Source: Verrucomicrobiota bacterium (lineage in GTDB: Bacteria; Verrucomicrobiota; Verrucomicrobiia; Chthoniobacterales; UBA10450). Taken from it: DNA of 36,713 nucleotides. Position numbers and translations under genes: made by a program. Of the stretch, positions 32,569 through 36,713 are shown one piece after another. Position 1 is the first letter of the stretch. Every line of letters begins with the position of its first letter. The stretch lies in assembly GCA_003219265.1 (NCBI GenBank), contig QHQE01000002.1, forward strand, positions 1 to 36,713, in the 5' to 3' direction. The notes below the pieces were generated by a model that made no database searches, had not been told where the DNA came from, and worked only from the letters and a program-made list of their open reading frames with translations.

Positions 32569-33042
32569 TCACCACCGATGATATGCGGGATGGCCTTCTT
32601 TCACGGCCACAAAAATGCCGCGACAAGTTGCGCAAACTTTTCCGCCCGCGCTGAGCGTTCCTTCGACCGTCGCGCGATCGCCGGTTAAATCGACAATCTT
32701 CGCGGAAAGATAAACCGGACCCTTCGTCGGCGTTGGTCGCAGCAATTTAATCGCGTATTCGGCCGTGACTGTGCACGGCGCACGATCGTCCCCGGCGCGT
32801 TCCATCAAATGGTAGGCCGCCGTCCAGTTGCAATGGCAATCAAGCAACGTCCCGATTATTCCGCCGTTCAAAACTCCCGGAAACGCCTCGTACTTTTGTT
32901 CCGATATCCATTCCGCGACGACTTCGTCATTTTTTGCGAAACTGCGGATGTGCAGACCGTCGGGGTTCGCCGGGCCACACCCCCAACAGGCGTTATTCGG
33001 CGCATAACGTTCCTGAAGCGAGAGCGAATCCTGCTCTGTCAT
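32569..33042 (-). CDS. Hotdog-fold thioesterase (PaaI-like)
   Basis: This 157-residue protein has the hotdog pattern: CWGCGPANPDGLHIR, then the central helix GVLNGGIIGTLLDCHCNWTA and VTAEYAIKLLRPTP. It resembles PaaI/YbgC-type acyl-CoA thioesterases, with Asp68 in LLDCH as the likely catalytic residue of the helix. A CWGCG Cys pair near the N-terminus is typical of this subgroup. Substrate unknown. It lies 14 nt downstream of the citrate synthase gene, probably in the same transcript. Confidence 0.9.
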   Translation of the reverse strand: MTEQDSLSLQERYAPNNACWGCGPANPDGLHIRSFAKNDEVVAEWISEQKYEAFPGVLNGGIIGTLLDCHCNWTAAYHLMERAGDDRAPCTVTAEYAIKLLRPTPTKGPVYLSAKIVDLTGDRATVEGTLSAGGKVCATCRGIFVAVKEGHPAYHRW

Positions 33043-33056
33043 TCGAGATCGCGACC

Positions 33057-34208
33057 TTATTGCCGATTTTGCGCGCCGTCCGAAGCTGATCCCGGATACG
33101 GCCGCATTTCCGGCCCGGTGTAAAGCGAGCGTGGCCGGATCAGACGATTGTTGTCATGCTGCTCGGTCACGTGCGCGCACCAGCCGGCCACGCGCGACGC
33201 GGCGAAGAGCGGCGTGTTAAGTTCGGGTGCGAAACCGAGCATCCAAAACACTGGCGCGGCGTAAAGATCGACATTGGCGCAAAGATGCTTCTCGCGCTCC
33301 ATCACTTTCTCGAGCTTCTCGCAAATCGGCACCCACTCTTCCTTGCCCGTTCGCTTGCCCAGATCACGCCCGATCTCGCGCATCACCGGCACGCGCGAAT
33401 CGCCTTTTTTGTAAACACGGTGGCCGAAGCCCATGACCTTCTCTTTGGCCTCGAGCTTCTTCTTTAACCAAGCCTCCGCGTGGTCGGGCATCTTGATTTC
33501 CTCGAGCATCTTCATCGATTCCTCATTCGCGCCGCCATGCAGCGGACCTTTCAGCGCCGCGCAAGCGGACGTGACCGCGGCGTACATGCCCGCTAATGTG
33601 GAAGCGGTTACGCGCGCCGCAAAAGTGGAGGCGTTGAATTCGTGGTCGGCATACAAAATGAAAATCGTATCGAGCATCCGGATTTTCCACGCCGGCGGAA
33701 CTTCGCCCTTTAACTTGTAGAAGAAGTTTCCCGCCTGTGTGAGATCCGGCCTTTCCGGCAATGGCTCGTCCCCGTGCAAAATGCGCCAACCATCGGTGAT
33801 CAAAGTCGAAACGCGCGCGATCAGGCGGATCGACTTGCGAATGTTCGCCGCATGTGAGTTATCGCTCAATTCTTTGTCGAACATGCTTAACATCGACACG
33901 CCGGTGCGCAGCATGTCCATCGGATGCGAGTCGCGCGGCAACAGTCTCAACATTTTCACAACCTGCGCCGGCAATTCGCGTTCCGCCGCGATCTGCCGTG
34001 TAAATTCCGCCAGTTGCTTGACATCCGGAAGCTCGCCGTTGAGTAGCAAATAAGCGACCTCTTCAAAGCTCGCCTTCGAGGCCACTTCGTGAATGTCGTA
34101 ACCGCGATACGTCAGCCCGGCATTCGGATCGACCCAGCAAATTTGTGTTTCGCCTGCGATCACGCCCGCGAGGCCAGGACTGTAGGCTGGTTTGGGTTCA
34201 GCGCTCAT
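33057..34208 (-). CDS. prpC: 2-methylcitrate synthase / citrate synthase
   Basis: This 383-residue enzyme is of the citrate synthase family: His189 (ADHEFNAS), His224 (GPLHGG), His263 (GFGHRVY) and Asp314 (NVDLY) are the expected active-site residues. It should condense oxaloacetate with propionyl-CoA or acetyl-CoA; prpB and prpD next door favour methylcitrate synthase. The ATG at 34208 begins MSAEPKPAYSPGLAGVIAGE, the family start. Upstream lie a heptamer tract and a 123-bp palindrome. Confidence 0.92.
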   Translation of the reverse strand: MSAEPKPAYSPGLAGVIAGETQICWVDPNAGLTYRGYDIHEVASKASFEEVAYLLLNGELPDVKQLAEFTRQIAAERELPAQVVKMLRLLPRDSHPMDMLRTGVSMLSMFDKELSDNSHAANIRKSIRLIARVSTLITDGWRILHGDEPLPERPDLTQAGNFFYKLKGEVPPAWKIRMLDTIFILYADHEFNASTFAARVTASTLAGMYAAVTSACAALKGPLHGGANEESMKMLEEIKMPDHAEAWLKKKLEAKEKVMGFGHRVYKKGDSRVPVMREIGRDLGKRTGKEEWVPICEKLEKVMEREKHLCANVDLYAAPVFWMLGFAPELNTPLFAASRVAGWCAHVTEQHDNNRLIRPRSLYTGPEMRPYPGSASDGAQNRQ

Positions 34209-34240
34209 CGTGTCTGCTCTTTCCTTACTCGTGAAACAAA

Positions 34241-34268
34241 AACGTTCAACGCTCAACGCGCAACATTC
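34241..34268. repeat. Heptamer tract, CGTTGAN family
   Basis: Four 7-bp units AACGTTC, AACGCTC, AACGCGC, AACATTC, about 32 nt upstream of the prpC start. On the minus strand they read as CGTTGAN units, like the octamer tracts at 24976 and 30631. Confidence 0.65.
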
Positions 34269-34282
34269 ATTCAATGAACGCT

Positions 34283-34405
34283 AGGTGGATCGAGCAGTCC
34301 CTTGTCCGCCAACGGACGGACTCGTCCCGTGGCGAGCTCGATGTCAAGAATGGCGGCGCAGCCGCATTTATTTTAACATCGCGCGGCGGAGCGCACGATC
34401 CACCT
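34283..34405. repeat. Large extragenic palindrome AGGTGGATCG ... CGATCCACCT
   Basis: A 123-bp element with 10-bp perfect ends, and inner hairpins GTCCG-ccaa-CGGAC and GCGGC-gca-GCCGC. It fills most of the prpB-prpC gap and ends on the first base of the prpB stop codon (34405-34407). It would be transcribed with the prp genes. Confidence 0.75.
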
Positions 34406-35265
34406 TACCCTGGCCAATTTCCCGCGGCCGGGTCGTAATCGAGCAACTCATATAGCTCCTGTCGCGTTTGCATCTTGTCGATCCAACCGGATTGCGTCCC
34501 TTGTTTTTTCAAATCACGGAGAAACTCTTCGCTCGCTTTCATCGACACTCGAAACGCGCTCATCGGATAAATCACCATTCGGTATCCCAGATCGGACAAC
34601 TCTTTGAACGAGAGCAGCGGACTTTTTCCGAACTCGGTCATGTTCGCCAGCAGCGGCGCCTTAATTTCACCTGCGAAGGTTTTGAATTCCTCCGCGCTTT
34701 GCAATGCCTCGGGAAAAATCGCGTCCGCGCCCGCTTCGACGTATGCTTGCGCGCGTTTAACCGCGCCTTTCAAATCTTCAATCGCACGCGCATCCGTTCG
34801 CGCCATGATGAAAAAATCCGGATCGCGACGCGATGCGACCGCGGCTTTGATCTTCCCAACCATCTCCTCGACATCGACAATCGATTTTCCGGCGAGATGT
34901 CCGCAACGCTTCGGAAATTCCTGATCCTCGATGTGACAACCGGCCAATCTCGCCGATTCCAATTCTCGAATTGTTCGGGCGACATTTTCCGCACCGCCAA
35001 ATCCCGTGTCTGCGTCGACAATTGCCGGAATGTTCACTGCGTTGGCGATGTAGCCGGCCAACCGCGCGACTTCCGTCAGTGTGAGCAAACCGATATCGGG
35101 CACGCCTGCGGTCGAGTTCGCCATTCCCGCGCCGCTGATGTAAACCGCTTCGAAACCGGCGCGCTCAACCTGCCGCGCCACCGCCGCATTCGGCACACCC
35201 GGTATCATCACGCAACCTTTCGCTATCAGTTTTCGAAACCGCGCACTGTTTGTTTGCTTTTGCAT
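34405..35265 (-). CDS. prpB: 2-methylisocitrate lyase
   Basis: This 286-residue enzyme of the isocitrate lyase/PEP mutase family splits 2-methylisocitrate into pyruvate and succinate. DADTGFG (84-90), EDQEFPKRCGH with the catalytic Cys121, and MARTDAR are diagnostic of methylisocitrate lyase. It directly follows prpD with no gap between the genes. The prpD, prpB, prpC order supports the methylcitrate cycle. Confidence 0.94.
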   Translation of the reverse strand: MQKQTNSARFRKLIAKGCVMIPGVPNAAVARQVERAGFEAVYISGAGMANSTAGVPDIGLLTLTEVARLAGYIANAVNIPAIVDADTGFGGAENVARTIRELESARLAGCHIEDQEFPKRCGHLAGKSIVDVEEMVGKIKAAVASRRDPDFFIMARTDARAIEDLKGAVKRAQAYVEAGADAIFPEALQSAEEFKTFAGEIKAPLLANMTEFGKSPLLSFKELSDLGYRMVIYPMSAFRVSMKASEEFLRDLKKQGTQSGWIDKMQTRQELYELLDYDPAAGNWPG

Positions 35266-36657
35266 TTACTGCGGCACTTCCACCGCCTTCATCAATCCAT
35301 TGACATTTTTCGCTTCGTCGAGCTTCCAGACAAGATCGACAATCGCCCGGGCGCGCTTCTCGCCAAGTACCGGCGTCACCAATGCGAAAAACTTTCCTTC
35401 AACCTCTGTATCCTTCAGTGGATTTCTTGCGTGACCGAGTGGATAATCGACACGCTTCGTCAATCTCTTTCCGTCGGCAAGATCGACATGCACGATGTTC
35501 GCGACCGCGCCGGGATACATCGCGCTCAGTTCCGCGTTTCGTTCCACTTTCACTTTCTCCAAAAATTTCCAAACCTTCGGATCCGCGAAGCGTTCCCGCT
35601 CGAATTGTTTGCTCGTCACTTCGCCGTCGATCAACGCAATCGCCGTGATGTATGGCAAACTGTGGTCCGCCGTCTCGCGCGTTTCCGGTTTCCATTTCTC
35701 CAGCTCGCTTCCGATAATGTCCACTGCCGCGTCGTGACTCTCGATCGTCACCGACTTCATCTGCGCAAGACCGGTAATTTCTTTTCGCAGGAGCAACGCT
35801 GCCTCAATCGCGCTCTGGCTGTGATATTCCGCCGGCCAATATTTGATACTCGTGTTCAGGATCATCGACGCCGGACCGTGATCCATCTTCGGAAACGGCA
35901 CAGAAAACTTTTCGCCGATTTTACCTAACGAGACGCCAAGTTGTTTCTCGAAACCCATCTGCCCTTCGAAAATGGGAGCAGGTCCAGTCATGCCGGCGCG
36001 TGCGAGCAACGCTGAGTAAACGCCGTGCCGCGCCGTGTTCGCGAATGCGACACCTTTCCAATGCGAGAGTTCGCCGACGCGCGCCTGACGCATCGCCGCA
36101 CACGCAACGCCGGCGATGTTCACTGCGTGTCGGGTTTTCTCGGGATCAAGTTTCATCAAGCGCGCGCAGGCCAGTGCCGTCGAGAACGCGCCATAGGTGA
36201 CATGGTCCCAACCGCGCGCCCGAATGCTGGCCGCATCGCACAACCGGCATTGCACTTCATATGCGAGCGCGATTGCCGTAATTAATTCACGGCCATTCGC
36301 GCCGACGTTTTCCGCGACCGCGAGCGCAGCGGCGATGTTGTCGCTCGGATGCGCCGGCTCTTTGGAAAGATAGGTGTCATTGTAATCGAAATAGCGAATG
36401 CAACAGCCACTGGCGAACGCGGCCCAGTCCGGCGGCGCCTTGTGATTTGTGCCGATGATGGTCGCACCATTCTTGGCCGAAAACTCTGACGCGACGTTTC
36501 GGGCAATTACACATGGCTCTTCATTCCAGGCGCCGAGCGCGCAGCCTAACGAGTCGATCATGCGCCGCTTCACTTCGTGCACGACTTCTGGCGAAAGATC
36601 CTCGAAGCCAAGCGAGCACGCGTAATTGGCGAAGTGATTAGCGAGTGTCTTGGTCAT
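35266..36657 (-). CDS. prpD: 2-methylcitrate dehydratase (MmgE/PrpD family)
   Basis: This 463-residue protein is of the MmgE/PrpD family, which dehydrates 2-methylcitrate. The helical N-terminal domain holds ALGAWNEEP and FDYNDTYL near residues 95-110, with LAYEVQCRL and WDHVTYGAFSTALACARLM following; the second domain carries KYWPAEYHSQSAIEAALLLR. ATG at 36657 (MTKTLANHFANYA) is preferred; a TTG at 36702 would add 15 residues. It begins the leftward prpD-prpB-prpC unit, so its promoter lies at the right edge or beyond it. Confidence 0.93.
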   Translation of the reverse strand: MTKTLANHFANYACSLGFEDLSPEVVHEVKRRMIDSLGCALGAWNEEPCVIARNVASEFSAKNGATIIGTNHKAPPDWAAFASGCCIRYFDYNDTYLSKEPAHPSDNIAAALAVAENVGANGRELITAIALAYEVQCRLCDAASIRARGWDHVTYGAFSTALACARLMKLDPEKTRHAVNIAGVACAAMRQARVGELSHWKGVAFANTARHGVYSALLARAGMTGPAPIFEGQMGFEKQLGVSLGKIGEKFSVPFPKMDHGPASMILNTSIKYWPAEYHSQSAIEAALLLRKEITGLAQMKSVTIESHDAAVDIIGSELEKWKPETRETADHSLPYITAIALIDGEVTSKQFERERFADPKVWKFLEKVKVERNAELSAMYPGAVANIVHVDLADGKRLTKRVDYPLGHARNPLKDTEVEGKFFALVTPVLGEKRARAIVDLVWKLDEAKNVNGLMKAVEVPQ

Positions 36658-36713
36658 GGAAAAATTGAAGCTGCAATCTGCCGATAGGATGCGATTCGGC
36701 AAGCGGATTGGGG

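Noticed and set aside
34468-35928. Plus-strand open frame of 486 codons opposite prpB and prpD
   Set aside because: It lies fully antisense to two well-supported enzymes, is rich in Arg, His and Phe, and shows no family motif. GC-rich codon bias explains its length.

Overview
The window looks like chromosomal DNA from a GC-rich, Gram-negative member of the Verrucomicrobiota, probably a soil Chthoniobacterales-type organism. This is inferred from the family mix: a 146-residue protein resembling the Verrucomicrobia/Planctomycetes-restricted Minf_1886 family, an outer-membrane maintenance set (Mla-type MCE transporter, SurA-like chaperone, lipoprotein L,D-transpeptidase), a Zn-less DksA-like protein beside rpmG-rpsR, and many short extragenic palindromes. 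There is no sign of phage, integrase, insertion-sequence transposase or CRISPR. Coding is dense, and no gap between genes exceeds 300 bp; the longest are about 278 bp (11767-12044) and 243 bp (8006-8248).

Layout. 1-475: start of an isoaspartyl peptidase/asparaginase, leaving the window. 607-3207: mlaE-mlaF-mlaD lipid transporter. 3225-4415: topoisomerase IB. 4479-8005: Minf_1886-like protein, two-domain M16 protease and DUF1844 protein, read leftward. 8249-9905: an exported protein resembling a dead metallopeptidase, then a VOC protein. 10039-10608: Tyr/Gly-rich exported protein. 10691-11766: two zinc-ribbon proteins. 12045-18684: rightward run of L,D-transpeptidase, mfd, surA-like, pdxA and an ABC-2 permease. 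18764-22429: leftward rhodanese and a MacAB-like efflux set. 22476-24526: second ABC-2 permease, DksA-like, rpmG, rpsR. 24599-29817: leftward seven-gene run sppA, CPBP protease, thiL, tsaE, tsaB, alr, RelE-like. 30280-33042: DUF6717-like gene, tRNA-Arg(TCT), ada, DUF1203 gene and a thioesterase. 33057-36657: methylcitrate-cycle cluster prpD, prpB, prpC.

Genes that act together: mlaEFD (lipid transport between membranes), the MacAB set (efflux), prpDBC (propionyl-CoA oxidation), tsaB with tsaE (t6A tRNA modification), and surA with the transpeptidase (envelope biogenesis).

The most unusual signal is in the non-coding and junction DNA. Two classes of small repeat recur. (1) Imperfect palindromes of about 34-123 bp, in several families, sit within 0-2 nt of a stop codon at seven of eight extragenic sites; one related copy lies in frame inside mfd. 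(2) Short tandem tracts of 7- or 8-bp units lie over gene 3' ends (alr, thiL, ada), beside genes, around the tRNA, and once inside pdxA. Both classes resemble REP/STRR-type repeats known elsewhere, but their tight placement at stop codons deserves a genome-wide check.
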